From: Herbaspirillum sp.
GTDB taxonomy: Bacteria > Pseudomonadota > Gammaproteobacteria > Burkholderiales > Burkholderiaceae_D
Assembly (NCBI GenBank): GCA_028292625.1
Contig: JAQGLY010000080.1
Location: forward strand, 1-55,457
Direction: 5' to 3'
DNA length: 55,457 bases
Position 1 is the stretch's first letter. Each line of letters opens with the position of its first letter. Shown here one piece after another: positions 8,814-18,764 of the stretch. Made by a program: the position numbers and the translations under genes. A model generated the notes under the pieces. That model was not told where the DNA came from. It searched no databases and saw only the letters and a list, made by a program, of their open reading frames with translations.

Positions 8814-8838
8814 CGGCGTCCCGAAACGCCGATTTTTT
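8814..8838 (+). terminator. Orphan Rho-independent terminator, plus strand
   Basis: Stem CGGCGT / ACGCCG with loop CCCGAA, followed by A and six T. No plus-strand gene lies directly upstream (the nearest ends at 7159, with minus-strand genes between), so it may end a short non-coding transcript. A TATAGG box about 28 bp before the hairpin is a weak promoter candidate. Confidence 0.45.
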
Positions 8839-8930
8839 CGGGCTTTCGGTGGGCGGGCGCACCGGTACTTCGGTATATTTCCGTGTGGTCCTGGTTTCGG
8901 TGTAAATGTTGTTCAGTTGATAGGAAATAC

Positions 8931-9263
8931 ATGTTCGATTTTTCAAAATGGGCCGATGCTTATATCTCGGGCGCATTTGCGGGTTTCGACAGGCAGGTCG
9001 TAAAGAAGGGCATGCTGCGCTTTTTCAAGCGCATCGCGGTCGAAAGCGATCCGCACAAACGCATCAGCCGGGATATTTTCGTGGCGATCGATGACGATTT
9101 ACTGAAGATGCTGGCGGCCATTTCGCAGCCGGAGCAGTTCCGCATCGGACGCGCGGCATCGCGTTATGTGCTGCTGCGGATCCGTGGGTTGGATCTGGGC
9201 AGCAGCGAGGACGCGCCGATCCGGATCGACATCGGCGTGGGTGAAATCAGCCCGGAAAGGTGA
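8931..9263 (+). CDS. Hypothetical protein, 110 residues
   Basis: Unrecognised soluble protein beginning MFDFSKWADAYISGAF and ending IRIDIGVGEISPER. It is mixed alpha/beta with a basic helix around residues 20-45 (VVKKGMLRFFKRIAV). The start is chosen for AGGA about 7 nt upstream; an earlier in-frame start at 8883 would add 16 unlikely residues. It ends 2 bp before the convergent GTPase gene. No signal peptide or membrane segment. Coding is supported by length, ribosome binding site and codon use like its neighbours. Confidence 0.6.
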   Translation: MFDFSKWADAYISGAFAGFDRQVVKKGMLRFFKRIAVESDPHKRISRDIFVAIDDDLLKMLAAISQPEQFRIGRAASRYVLLRIRGLDLGSSEDAPIRIDIGVGEISPER

Positions 9264-9265
9264 GT

Positions 9266-10315
9266 TCAGTTTTCGGCTGTGTCGTCGCCGATGGCGGCAA
9301 CCGCGGCGAACAGACTCCGAATCACGTCGGCGCGGATATTGCGCGTAATAAAGACCAGCCGGGTGCCGGTGTCGTCGCTCGGCCAGCGATCCAGATTGAC
9401 CGGCTCGTGGAAAATATGCTGCACCGCTTGCACCAGCACCGGCGCGCCATCGACATTGACAATGCCTTTGACGCGCAACAGATCCGGTCCCCGCATCGAC
9501 GTCAGCAATTGCGCCGCAGCCGTAAATATCGGCCAGGTGAACGGCTTTTCGAAACGCAGCGATAAGGTATTGATTCCCGCATCGTGGCGGACGGCGGATT
9601 TTTCCGACAAATAGCCGCCGGCCGGCACGCCCTGGCCTTCGCCGAGAAAGCGCAGCGTGGCCGGGCCGGCTTTCGCGCTTGAGAGACCCAGCCCGCAAAT
9701 GGACGACGGATCGATTTCCCCGTTCATCACATGCACCACGCCGGCTTGCCGATTGATTGCCGCAATCCGCGTTTCCAGCGCGGCTACCGCCTCCGGCGTG
9801 GCCAGATCGGTCTTGCTGATCAGAATCCGGTCAGCCAGCGCAATCTGCTTTTTCGGTTCCGCATGCGCGTCGAGCTGCGCGGCGCCGTTGACGGCGTCGA
9901 CCAGCGTGACAATGCCGTCGAATCGATATTGCGTCGCCAGCACCGTGTCGCTGAACATGGTTTGCACCACCGGCGCCGGGTCCGCCAGGCCGGTGGTTTC
10001 CACCACGACCCGGTCGAAATCGGGAATCTCGCCGACCATGCGCTGCGCAAACAGCGTGCGCAGCGTTTCCTGCAGGTCGGTGCGCAATGCGCAACACAGG
10101 CAGCCGTTGCTCAACAGCGAAACGTTTTCAGAAGACATGCTGACCAGATCGTGGTCAATGCCGATTTCGCCGATTTCATTGATGATCACGGCAACCCGGT
10201 TCATGTCCGGGTGCCGCACCAGTTTGCTGATGAGCGTGGTCTTGCCGCTGCCGAGAAAGCCGGTGATGAGCGAGACGGGTAATTTTCCCGCAAGCGGGTC
10301 GCGTTGGAACGTCAT
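9266..10315 (-). CDS. COG0523 (CobW/Nha-type) G3E GTPase, metallochaperone family
   Basis: A 349-residue G3E-family P-loop GTPase. Walker A is GFLGSGKTTLISKL (about residues 19-32), followed by NEIGEIGIDHDLV, the metal-binding CxCC motif in NGCLCCALR, the switch region ETTGLADPAP, and SKTD in place of NKxD. A CobW C-terminal domain follows (about 245-340). The family delivers Zn, Co, Fe or similar metals to target enzymes. It is the last gene of a tight operon after the LVIVD-type protein gene (11 bp) and an MFS transporter, so its client may be encoded there. The start lacks a clear ribosome binding site and probably relies on coupling. Confidence 0.88.
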   Translation of the reverse strand: MTFQRDPLAGKLPVSLITGFLGSGKTTLISKLVRHPDMNRVAVIINEIGEIGIDHDLVSMSSENVSLLSNGCLCCALRTDLQETLRTLFAQRMVGEIPDFDRVVVETTGLADPAPVVQTMFSDTVLATQYRFDGIVTLVDAVNGAAQLDAHAEPKKQIALADRILISKTDLATPEAVAALETRIAAINRQAGVVHVMNGEIDPSSICGLGLSSAKAGPATLRFLGEGQGVPAGGYLSEKSAVRHDAGINTLSLRFEKPFTWPIFTAAAQLLTSMRGPDLLRVKGIVNVDGAPVLVQAVQHIFHEPVNLDRWPSDDTGTRLVFITRNIRADVIRSLFAAVAAIGDDTAEN

Positions 10316-10326
10316 ATGCTATACGA

Positions 10327-11580
10327 TCAGATGGTCATTTCGAGTATGTACAAGCCGCCCGTAAAGCGATCTATCGTATAGACGATGCGGCGGTCGTCGA
10401 CGTACACGTCGTTCAATTGCGCCGAACCGGCCGGCGACAGCTTAGGCGCGCTCGGTACGTAATAGGCGATTTCCTCGACTCGATAAGGATTGCTGGTGTC
10501 GTAGACGCGGACCCCTGCGTTGAAGAAAGTGCCGACGATGATCGTTTCGGAATGGAAAGAACACGGCAGCGGCATGTTTTCATGCAGATTGTGGGCGCCG
10601 AAGCGTCCGCCGCGTTTGACAAATCCATCGTACGGCGGCGGCGGGAACGTGCCGATCGGCAGCGGATTGGCGTCCACGCGGGAGTCGACCACCCATACCA
10701 GCTTCGGCCAGTCGCCGCCGTCGTCCTGCACGCACTCATCGCTGACGATCCATAGCCCGCGGTCGAACAGCGGCAGCACGGTATGCGTGAAGCCGTTGAA
10801 AGGAGGCGAATGGTTCCATTGCGAGACGACCTTGATATCGCTCATGTTCGCGATGTCGAGCACCACTGCGCCGCCGTCGATGTAACCGACGAACGCGCGA
10901 TCGGGGCGCTGCGGAAAGACATTGGTGTTGTGCGCCCGGAAACCGGTGTCGAATTGCGGCGGCAGCCGTGGCGGCGGGGGTGCGGCATCGCCTTCTTGCG
11001 TGCCCGGCATCCACCAGCGGCCGGCTTCCACCGGCTTGGAAGGATTCGATACGTCGATGATCCGATAGAACTGATCGTCGAGCGGGTTGCGCGGCTTCGA
11101 GTCGGGTGAGCCGGACGCCATATGGACGTATTTTCCGTCGACGAACCATAGGGCGTGCACGCCGCGCGAATTCGGTCCGGAGCAGTCGAAATGCGAGATC
11201 AGGCGCGGTTTTTCGGGGGTGCTGACGTCGAACAGATCGAAACCGGCGGGTTTAATGCCGGGGGCGCTGGCCTGATAGGCGACCGCCATGATATCGCCGA
11301 CGACGTCGAGCGAATTGGAACGCAGCTTCATATGCGACAGATTGGTCTGCACGATCAGCTTCGGATTGCGTGGATCGGTGACATCGACGCCGGAAAAATT
11401 TTTAGGCGCACTTTCATGCGCCAGCCACAGAATGCGACGGCCGTCGCTGGTCTGTTGCATCGAAATCCCCTCGCCGAGACCGCCGTACCCATCGAGTTCA
11501 TGATGGGCAAGCAGGCGCATATTCAGCGCCAGCGTTTGGTCGGCCCGGCTGGCGGGATGTGATACGGACGACAAATTCAT
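10327..11580 (-). CDS. LVIVD-repeat-like beta-propeller protein
   Basis: A 417-residue protein built of repeated blade-like units: SGVDVTDPRNPKLI, FDLFDVSTPEKPRLIS, YRIIDVSNPSKPVE, VVLDIANMSDIKVVS and VRVYDTSNPYRVEEI. Each has the (V/F)xV-D-x-(T/S)-(D/N)-P-xx-P pattern of LVIVD repeats, predicting a beta-propeller. Several conserved-looking histidines (HNTNVF, FNGFTHTVL, AHNLHEN) could bind metal. There is no signal peptide, so it is probably cytosolic. It sits between an MFS transporter and a COG0523 metallochaperone, suggesting a metal-dependent enzyme fed by that chaperone; this is inference. Ribosome binding site GGAG precedes the ATG. Confidence 0.7.
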   Translation of the reverse strand: MNLSSVSHPASRADQTLALNMRLLAHHELDGYGGLGEGISMQQTSDGRRILWLAHESAPKNFSGVDVTDPRNPKLIVQTNLSHMKLRSNSLDVVGDIMAVAYQASAPGIKPAGFDLFDVSTPEKPRLISHFDCSGPNSRGVHALWFVDGKYVHMASGSPDSKPRNPLDDQFYRIIDVSNPSKPVEAGRWWMPGTQEGDAAPPPPRLPPQFDTGFRAHNTNVFPQRPDRAFVGYIDGGAVVLDIANMSDIKVVSQWNHSPPFNGFTHTVLPLFDRGLWIVSDECVQDDGGDWPKLVWVVDSRVDANPLPIGTFPPPPYDGFVKRGGRFGAHNLHENMPLPCSFHSETIIVGTFFNAGVRVYDTSNPYRVEEIAYYVPSAPKLSPAGSAQLNDVYVDDRRIVYTIDRFTGGLYILEMTI

Positions 11581-11626
11581 GTAAGACTCTCCAGTAATCC
11601 GGGGGCTCTGCCCCGGACGTTAAACA

Positions 11627-12907
11627 TTATTCAGAAACGGTATTCTCTGCCACGGCATCGTGCCGCTCTACTCTGGACGTCAGCTTGCTGTCGAACATCA
11701 GCATCGCGGAGATGGCGATAAGCGGGAAGATCGCAAGCTGAATGATAGCCGCAAATCCCCAATCGAGATGGCCGACCATCCATCCGAGCAGCATGCCGGA
11801 GAACGCCGCCGGCAAATAATGCGCGGAAGATGCGATGCCGGAAGCCCGTCCGAGGAAATCGTTGCGGACGCTGCGTTGCGTCAGCGAATAGATGTTGACG
11901 AACAGGAAGCCGCTGGCGCAGACGCCTTGCAGGAAACTGAGCAGCGCCTGCATGCTTGGCGTTTGCGCGACATTGAACATGAACAGGTAGACCACCATGG
12001 ATCCCAGCGCGGCGAGAATGATGACGCGCTTCTGATTCAATTTGTCGCCGATGAATCCGGCAGGCAGGCCCATGAAGGCGCCGACCCCGTACATGCTCGC
12101 GCACAGTGCGGTGTTGGAGGTGCTGAAATGCAGCGATGTTTTAAGAAAGGTCGGATACAAGCCCAGATAACCGAAGGTGGACAGCCCGGTCATCACGTTG
12201 GCGATGGACACCAGCACCACGTTTTTTGTCAGCAGACGCTTCGGCAGATGCGACTCGATCTGACGGTGGCGTACCGCACTGGCGATTCCCTTTGCTTCGG
12301 AAAACAACTTTGGAACGAAACTTTGAAAAACCACACAAAACACCAAGCCAATTCCGCCGAACGCGATCAGCGGCGTTTGCCAATACTCGCCGGTCCTCAG
12401 GAACAGCTGCATGCCCAGCACCGGTCCGAGGAACGCGCCGATGCCGTAAGCGGCGTTGAGCGATCCGATCGCCACTGTCCGATAGCGGTAAAAATAGGCC
12501 CCGACCATCGCGAACAGGGCCGTCTGCTGAAGCGCTTCGCCGATGCCGGTCAGCACGCGGTACGAGGCCAGATCCCAGAAGGAATTCGAATAGGCGTTAA
12601 GCAGTGTAAACAGCGAATAAATGAAGATGCCGAGGATGGTCACCGACTTGCGCGACATTTTATCGATCAGAAAACCGGCGGGAATACCGCCTATGCCCAT
12701 TCCCAGCGCGAAAATGGTCGACAAAAAGCCGCCTTCGCTGAGCGAAAATCCGAAATGCTTGTTGATGTATGGAACCAGTTGCGGATACAAGGAGCGATCC
12801 ATGGCGTTGGTGACATATGAAAGCGCCACCAGCAGCAATAATGCAATAGCTACCCGCGAGGATAGGGTCTTTTGGCCGGTGTTAAGGCCGATAGTCTGTT
12901 CGTACAT
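11627..12907 (-). CDS. MFS transporter
   Basis: A 426-residue major facilitator with about 12 hydrophobic segments. Loop 2-3 carries the GFLIDKMSRKSV variant of the MFS signature and loop 8-9 the counterpart GFIGDKLNQKRV. The subfamily is not clear; it resembles anion/organic acid or spinster-like carriers. It is the first gene of a leftward operon with the LVIVD-type protein and the COG0523 GTPase. AGAGGAAAAGC before the ATG is a good ribosome binding site. The divergent neighbour begins at 13094, leaving about 190 bp for promoters. Confidence 0.85.
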   Translation of the reverse strand: MYEQTIGLNTGQKTLSSRVAIALLLLVALSYVTNAMDRSLYPQLVPYINKHFGFSLSEGGFLSTIFALGMGIGGIPAGFLIDKMSRKSVTILGIFIYSLFTLLNAYSNSFWDLASYRVLTGIGEALQQTALFAMVGAYFYRYRTVAIGSLNAAYGIGAFLGPVLGMQLFLRTGEYWQTPLIAFGGIGLVFCVVFQSFVPKLFSEAKGIASAVRHRQIESHLPKRLLTKNVVLVSIANVMTGLSTFGYLGLYPTFLKTSLHFSTSNTALCASMYGVGAFMGLPAGFIGDKLNQKRVIILAALGSMVVYLFMFNVAQTPSMQALLSFLQGVCASGFLFVNIYSLTQRSVRNDFLGRASGIASSAHYLPAAFSGMLLGWMVGHLDWGFAAIIQLAIFPLIAISAMLMFDSKLTSRVERHDAVAENTVSE

Positions 12908-13093
12908 GCTTTTCCTCTGAAATGTCAGCTATTAAAAATTTGATAATGAATTGAAACCGAGGGTGCCGACTGCGGCATTATATTGGTGCAAGCGGGCGCG
13001 GGGGCACCAATATGGGGATGTGTGGTGAAAAATAGTCGGTATTAGAACATTCCTATCCTGAGTTAGTATTTGTCTTCCACGCAGGAGAAAAAT

Positions 13094-13558
13094 ATGAGCG
13101 TTTATGAGAAGGTGAAAGCAGAGCTGGCGCGCAAAAGCCTGGAAGTCGAGCAGGAGTTGGAAACCCGGCGCCGCAATTTCGACATGGCCTTTGCAAAAAT
13201 TGTGCCTAGACTAGAGAACTACTTTAACAAGGAATCCGATTCGCTGCTGCGTGACGGCGGCCGCGCCGACGTGAGGAGCGAAGTGGAGTCGCCGGTGCGC
13301 AGCGTGACCATGTTCACCTTTTCGCTGCCGCAAGACGGCGCCGGCGCGCCTCCCCCCACGCATAGTTATATGATCACAGTGACGGCGGACCGCAACTGCA
13401 CCGCTCAGGGCGCGTTATTCGAAAAGCCGCCCACGCCGCCGTTGGAACACAAAAAAGCGGCGGCGCGCGAGGAGTTGGGCAGCGTCGATGCCCCCGATTT
13501 CCTGATCAAACTGGATAAATCGTTCGCGAAAATGCTGGAACTGGCGATGCAGTCGTAA
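13094..13558 (+). CDS. Hypothetical protein upstream of second EF-G gene
   Basis: An unrecognised 154-residue soluble protein. It starts MSVYEKVKAELARK with a charged helix (residues 5-45), then a beta-type middle (SVTMFTFSLPQ, SYMITVTADRN), a Pro-rich linker (EKPPTPPLEHKK) and a helical end. The start is chosen for GCAGGAG 5-6 nt upstream. It lies 36 bp ahead of the EF-G paralogue in the same direction and may be co-transcribed with it. No function is assigned. Confidence 0.6.
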   Translation: MSVYEKVKAELARKSLEVEQELETRRRNFDMAFAKIVPRLENYFNKESDSLLRDGGRADVRSEVESPVRSVTMFTFSLPQDGAGAPPPTHSYMITVTADRNCTAQGALFEKPPTPPLEHKKAAAREELGSVDAPDFLIKLDKSFAKMLELAMQS

Positions 13559-13594
13559 GTTTTTCTGCAGGCCATCAACTGTAGAGGCATGGTC

Positions 13595-15694
<2,100 letters not shown>

Positions 15695-15792
15695 AGTTGC
15701 GCGCCCTCGGTTTCTGTCCGTATACTTTATGGTTGTTATTTTGGCATCTATTTTAGTTGGTTAATTGTTAATCGTTTTTCGTAGAGTTTAGT

Positions 15793-16101
15793 ATGGCGGT
15801 TTATTTAATTGTGGCAATTCATGTGGATCGAGCCCTGGGACGTATCGACGCGGTCCGCTGGGGAGAAGTGGATCCCGACGGCATGCACTTCGTCGAAGGC
15901 ACCGCCGTGGCCGATGTGCTGGAAGTGGTCGATGCGCTGTATGCAGGCAATAGCGTCTATGCGCATCGCACGATGGAAGGGCGCATCGTGCCCGGGCCAC
16001 GTGTGCGCCACGTGCATTTCGAGGACGGCGCAGAGGGCATCGATCTCGACGATGCCGATCTGGAAGCCGGTCATCACTGGGGAGTGGCCGATGTGTTTTA
16101 G
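15793..16101 (+). CDS. Hypothetical protein A1 (paralogue of gene at 20176)
   Basis: A 102-residue acidic protein that I do not recognise. It is clearly related to the product of 20176-20493: both share YxIxAxxxD, WGxVD, EG...ADV...A..AGxxVY and a late GPR, at matching spacing over the first 75 residues. The fold looks beta-rich with a central helix (ADVLEVVDALYAG). The C-terminal tails differ. The start has only a weak GAG element. The gene lies between EF-G and a second small gene of unknown function. Confidence 0.65.
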   Translation: MAVYLIVAIHVDRALGRIDAVRWGEVDPDGMHFVEGTAVADVLEVVDALYAGNSVYAHRTMEGRIVPGPRVRHVHFEDGAEGIDLDDADLEAGHHWGVADVF

Positions 16102-16288
16102 GATGCTGAGGGCGGCGAAAGGTAAAAATCCGTAAATCCGCCGTTGGCCGCCAGTCGCGGCTCCTATGATGAACAGCCCGGGCTGGCGCAGGCGTCGGAT
16201 TTGCTTGGGCTTCCACCGCAAATGTGAACTCGTGCTAGTATCGGTTCACAATAGAATTGCTATAGGGAAATGTTCTATGGAGAGGTCT

Positions 16289-16492
16289 ATGGCCTTAAGC
16301 CTGCTATTCGACGAATTGGTCGAGGCCCGCAAACGCGCATCCTGGTACGTCGCCGCTATTGTCATCAAGGGGTCGCTGGCGCAGGCCGGTGTCGATGAAC
16401 CGCCGTCGAGCAAAGAAATCGACGATCTGCGGGCTACCCTGACCAGTTTGCGCAGCATTTGCCAGGAAGCGCAGATGCTGCTCAAAGAATAG
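16289..16492 (+). CDS. Small helical hypothetical protein B1
   Basis: A 67-residue protein, MALSLLFDELVEARKRASWY to AQMLLKE, predicted as two or three helices without signal or membrane segment. The start is chosen for GGAG six bases upstream; an ATG four codons earlier (16277) is possible. The C-terminal 28 residues resemble those of the small gene at 21155 (DLR, then C, A, L and E aligned, 7 identities plus many conservative changes), a weak similarity. No function is known. Confidence 0.5.
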   Translation: MALSLLFDELVEARKRASWYVAAIVIKGSLAQAGVDEPPSSKEIDDLRATLTSLRSICQEAQMLLKE

Positions 16493-16509
16493 CGGGCACG
16501 CAGGCGGAA

Positions 16510-16533
16510 GCGGCTGCTTCTGGAAGCAGCCGC
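16510..16533. terminator. Perfect inverted repeat between convergent genes
   Basis: GCGGCTGCTTC / GAAGCAGCCGC, 11-bp perfect stem with a 2-nt spacer, lying between the small plus-strand gene ending 16492 and the convergent gene 16577-16798. There is no U-run on either strand. It probably acts as a bidirectional transcript-end hairpin. Confidence 0.5.
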
Positions 16534-16576
16534 CGACAATATGACGCATCCGGCTTTCAATGCGATTTGCGCCGCT

Positions 16577-16798
16577 TCATTTCATCGAATCGGTGAGCGA
16601 ACGATCCGGTATCGCATGTCCTTGTATGTCGCGCAAAATTTCGCTGCGCCATGCGCGTAATTCGTCCGGGCTCGGAGCCGAACCCCCATTGAGTAAAGCC
16701 TTCTGTCTGCGGATACGCTGTTGCATAGCCAACAGGCGTTTGCGATAAATCCAGTTCTCCAGATTCTCGGACTGCTGCTCCCACCATTGCTTGATCAT
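16577..16798 (-). CDS. Hypothetical protein, 73 residues
   Basis: A basic, Trp- and Arg-rich protein starting MIKQWWEQQSENLENW, with helix YRKRLLAMQQRIRRQKALL and a C-terminal part rich in charged residues. No signal peptide and no family recognised. GGGGGA about 6 nt before the ATG supports the start. It is convergent with the small helical gene at 16289-16492 and divergent from the J-domain operon. Support is modest because a plus-strand reading frame covers much of the same DNA. Confidence 0.45.
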   Translation of the reverse strand: MIKQWWEQQSENLENWIYRKRLLAMQQRIRRQKALLNGGSAPSPDELRAWRSEILRDIQGHAIPDRSLTDSMK

Positions 16799-17067
16799 GT
16801 CTATCCCCCGGTAGCATTACGTCGACTTTGTAAAGCGGCGTGACTTCGACCGCCAAACGATAGCATAAGTTCTGGTTTTTTGCTGTTCATCCGTACAGTA
16901 ATTTATTGCCACGGGGAAACCGTTATTGCCGGCATCGACTTGGCGACGCCGCTGGTGTATGCTCTGCCCACATTTCCCCGCTCTGCAGGCATCCGTTTTC
17001 AAGCCGCCGCTGCCATCGGTTTCGGCGCTACCCGCTATTTTTTCATTGTTTTTTTAATCAGGGACGC

Positions 17068-17346
17068 ATGAAGGATCATTACGCCGCCCTCGGCATAGAC
17101 AGCGACGCCTCCGTAGCCGCGATCAAATCCGCGTATCGTAAAAAAGCATCGGAATATCATCCGGACAGAAACCAGTCCGCCGATGCGCCGGCCCGATTTA
17201 GGGAAGCGCAGGAGGCCTACGAATTATTGTCCGACCCGGATAAACGCAAAGAGTACGATGAAAACCGGCAGCGCAGTCTGCTGGAAAACCCGTTGGCGAC
17301 CGCCGAGCAAATCTGGACTACTTATCTGCATAAGGTGCTGCAATGA
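17068..17346 (+). CDS. J-domain (DnaJ-like) protein
   Basis: A 92-residue protein that is essentially a J domain followed by a short tail: DHYAALGIDSDASVAAIKSAY, the invariant HPD at residues 31-33 (YHPDRN), and AQEAYELLSDPDKRKEYD. It should stimulate an Hsp70 (DnaK) ATPase, with client choice made by a partner. There are no Gly/Phe, zinc-finger or substrate-binding domains as in DnaJ. AGGG precedes the ATG. Its stop overlaps the next gene (ATGATG/TGA), so it is coupled to an unknown 180-residue protein and begins a four-gene run of unknown genes. Confidence 0.85.
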   Translation: MKDHYAALGIDSDASVAAIKSAYRKKASEYHPDRNQSADAPARFREAQEAYELLSDPDKRKEYDENRQRSLLENPLATAEQIWTTYLHKVLQ

Positions 17347-17885
17347 TGCTTTCCTGTTTTTTCGAAGATATGATCAAGGCCTATCAGGCCGAGCTGGAAG
17401 ACTTGCAGAGCGATTCGGAAGGCAACGATATCCTGGCTTCGCGCCTGAAAGTCAAGCGCAGCCAGTTCGCGTCGATGATGCCGATGATCGAAACCGCGCC
17501 CGAAATGGTGGCGGTCGCGTTTCACGGCGGAATGAATTTCTCCGATCCTCAGGCGCTGACCATGCTGGCGTCCTGCGAGCCGGAAGAATTCCCGGCCTGG
17601 CAACAGATCGCCGATACGGTGCAGTTTTCCACATGGGCCGAAAAGCTGGCGGTGGCCGTCTTGAAAGAGGCGGACGGAGAACGCTTTTTGATGACCTGTG
17701 TCTGCCTGGAATATCTATACGAGAAAAACCACGGCAATTATCATGGCGATTACAATAAGCCGGAGGACAGCGCCGACGACGCGGTCGATGAGGTCGAGCG
17801 CGACGAATATGAAGGCGACGAGCGCGATCTGGAGTCCGAAGGCGCCGACTGGCTGGCCGGTCAGGGCTTCGACCGCCTGGGTTGA
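17343..17885 (+). CDS. Hypothetical protein coupled to J-domain gene
   Basis: An unrecognised 180-residue, mostly helical protein starting MMLSCFFEDMIKAYQAELED. Residues about 135-175 form a strongly acidic region (DSADDAVDEVERDEYEGDER), followed by WLAGQGFDRLG. It overlaps the J-domain gene by 4 bp, strong evidence for joint expression and perhaps a complex. One inferred role is the client-binding or adaptor half of the J-domain protein. An internal ATG at 17370 is an alternative start. Confidence 0.65.
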   Translation: MMLSCFFEDMIKAYQAELEDLQSDSEGNDILASRLKVKRSQFASMMPMIETAPEMVAVAFHGGMNFSDPQALTMLASCEPEEFPAWQQIADTVQFSTWAEKLAVAVLKEADGERFLMTCVCLEYLYEKNHGNYHGDYNKPEDSADDAVDEVERDEYEGDERDLESEGADWLAGQGFDRLG

Positions 17886-17966
17886 GCGCGGCCGCCGCTG
17901 CCGTTTTTGCCCTTTTATCTCCGGCCCCTCGGTCTTTCCTTACCTTTAACCTGAACCGTTAAGTCC

Positions 17967-18686
17967 ATGACGCATTCTTTAGTAGTCAAAGCCGCCAGCC
18001 TGATACGCGACGGCGACATCGCCGGCGCCGAATACGCGCTGGTCAATCTGGCCGACACCGAAGGCGATTACGCACTGGTGGCGGCGCTGGAGACATTGCC
18101 GCCGAAAGATCTGCTGGCGGTCATCCGGGAATACGATGCATCGAAAGAGTCGGTGGTCAGCCTGCTGGTGACGCCGGAACAGTTCGCGCGCGCGGTGGTA
18201 ATGGAAAAACTGTACGGCGATCGTACCCATGCCCGCCTGCGAGGAATGATCAATTCGGTGCTGTTTCGCAATGACAGCGAGGTCGGCGCATTCATCGAGG
18301 CGATCGGCGATATCGACGGCGGCTACCAGGCGCTGGTCGACTATTTGTCCGATCACGACGAGGAAGTGGCGCATTTCGCGGTCTACGATACCTTCAACGT
18401 GCGGCACGATGAAGAAGGCGATGCCGTGGACAAATCCGAAGTGATGGATCATGACTGGCGAGAACTGGCCTGGCTGCTGAAACACGAGCATCCGGACATG
18501 TTCGAGCAGATCTGGCCGCCGCTGAAGAAACTGATGAAAGAGCGCCAGCGTCGCGAAGCCGAACTGGAAATGCAGGAGCTGGGCGAAGCCGAACAGGACG
18601 GCGAACGCGTGTCGCGGCCGGAGCGTCCGGCCGCCGCATCCAAGCCCGCGCCGACACTGCCGCCCGGCGAAGAATCCGCGCTTTAA
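17967..18686 (+). CDS. Hypothetical helical protein, third gene of J-domain cluster
   Basis: A 239-residue soluble protein, MTHSLVVKAASLIRDGDIAG onward. The N-terminal 130 residues look like a helical repeat or solenoid (AEYALVNLADTEGDYALVAALETL). Residues about 190-215 are a charged helix (KKLMKERQRREAELEMQEL), and the C-terminal tail is Pro/Ala-rich and probably disordered. No known family is recognised. It lies 81 bp after the preceding gene on the same strand and is followed by a strong hairpin before the next gene. No clear ribosome binding site at the ATG. Confidence 0.6.
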   Translation: MTHSLVVKAASLIRDGDIAGAEYALVNLADTEGDYALVAALETLPPKDLLAVIREYDASKESVVSLLVTPEQFARAVVMEKLYGDRTHARLRGMINSVLFRNDSEVGAFIEAIGDIDGGYQALVDYLSDHDEEVAHFAVYDTFNVRHDEEGDAVDKSEVMDHDWRELAWLLKHEHPDMFEQIWPPLKKLMKERQRREAELEMQELGEAEQDGERVSRPERPAAASKPAPTLPPGEESAL

Positions 18687-18694
18687 GACCGCAC

Positions 18695-18741
18695 GCGGCA
18701 GCGGACCTATGAATGATTCAGGTTCATTGGTCCGCTGCCGC
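18695..18741 (+). terminator. 13-bp perfect inverted repeat inside the J-domain gene cluster
   Basis: GCGGCAGCGGACC / GGTCCGCTGCCGC, perfect 13-bp arms around a 21-nt loop, directly after the 239-residue gene and 24 bp before the next start. No U-run follows. It is likely an mRNA-stabilising or partial-termination hairpin that separates expression of the last gene; a protein-binding dyad is an alternative. Confidence 0.5.
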
Positions 18742-18764
18742 TTCTCACATTCGAATCCAATTCC

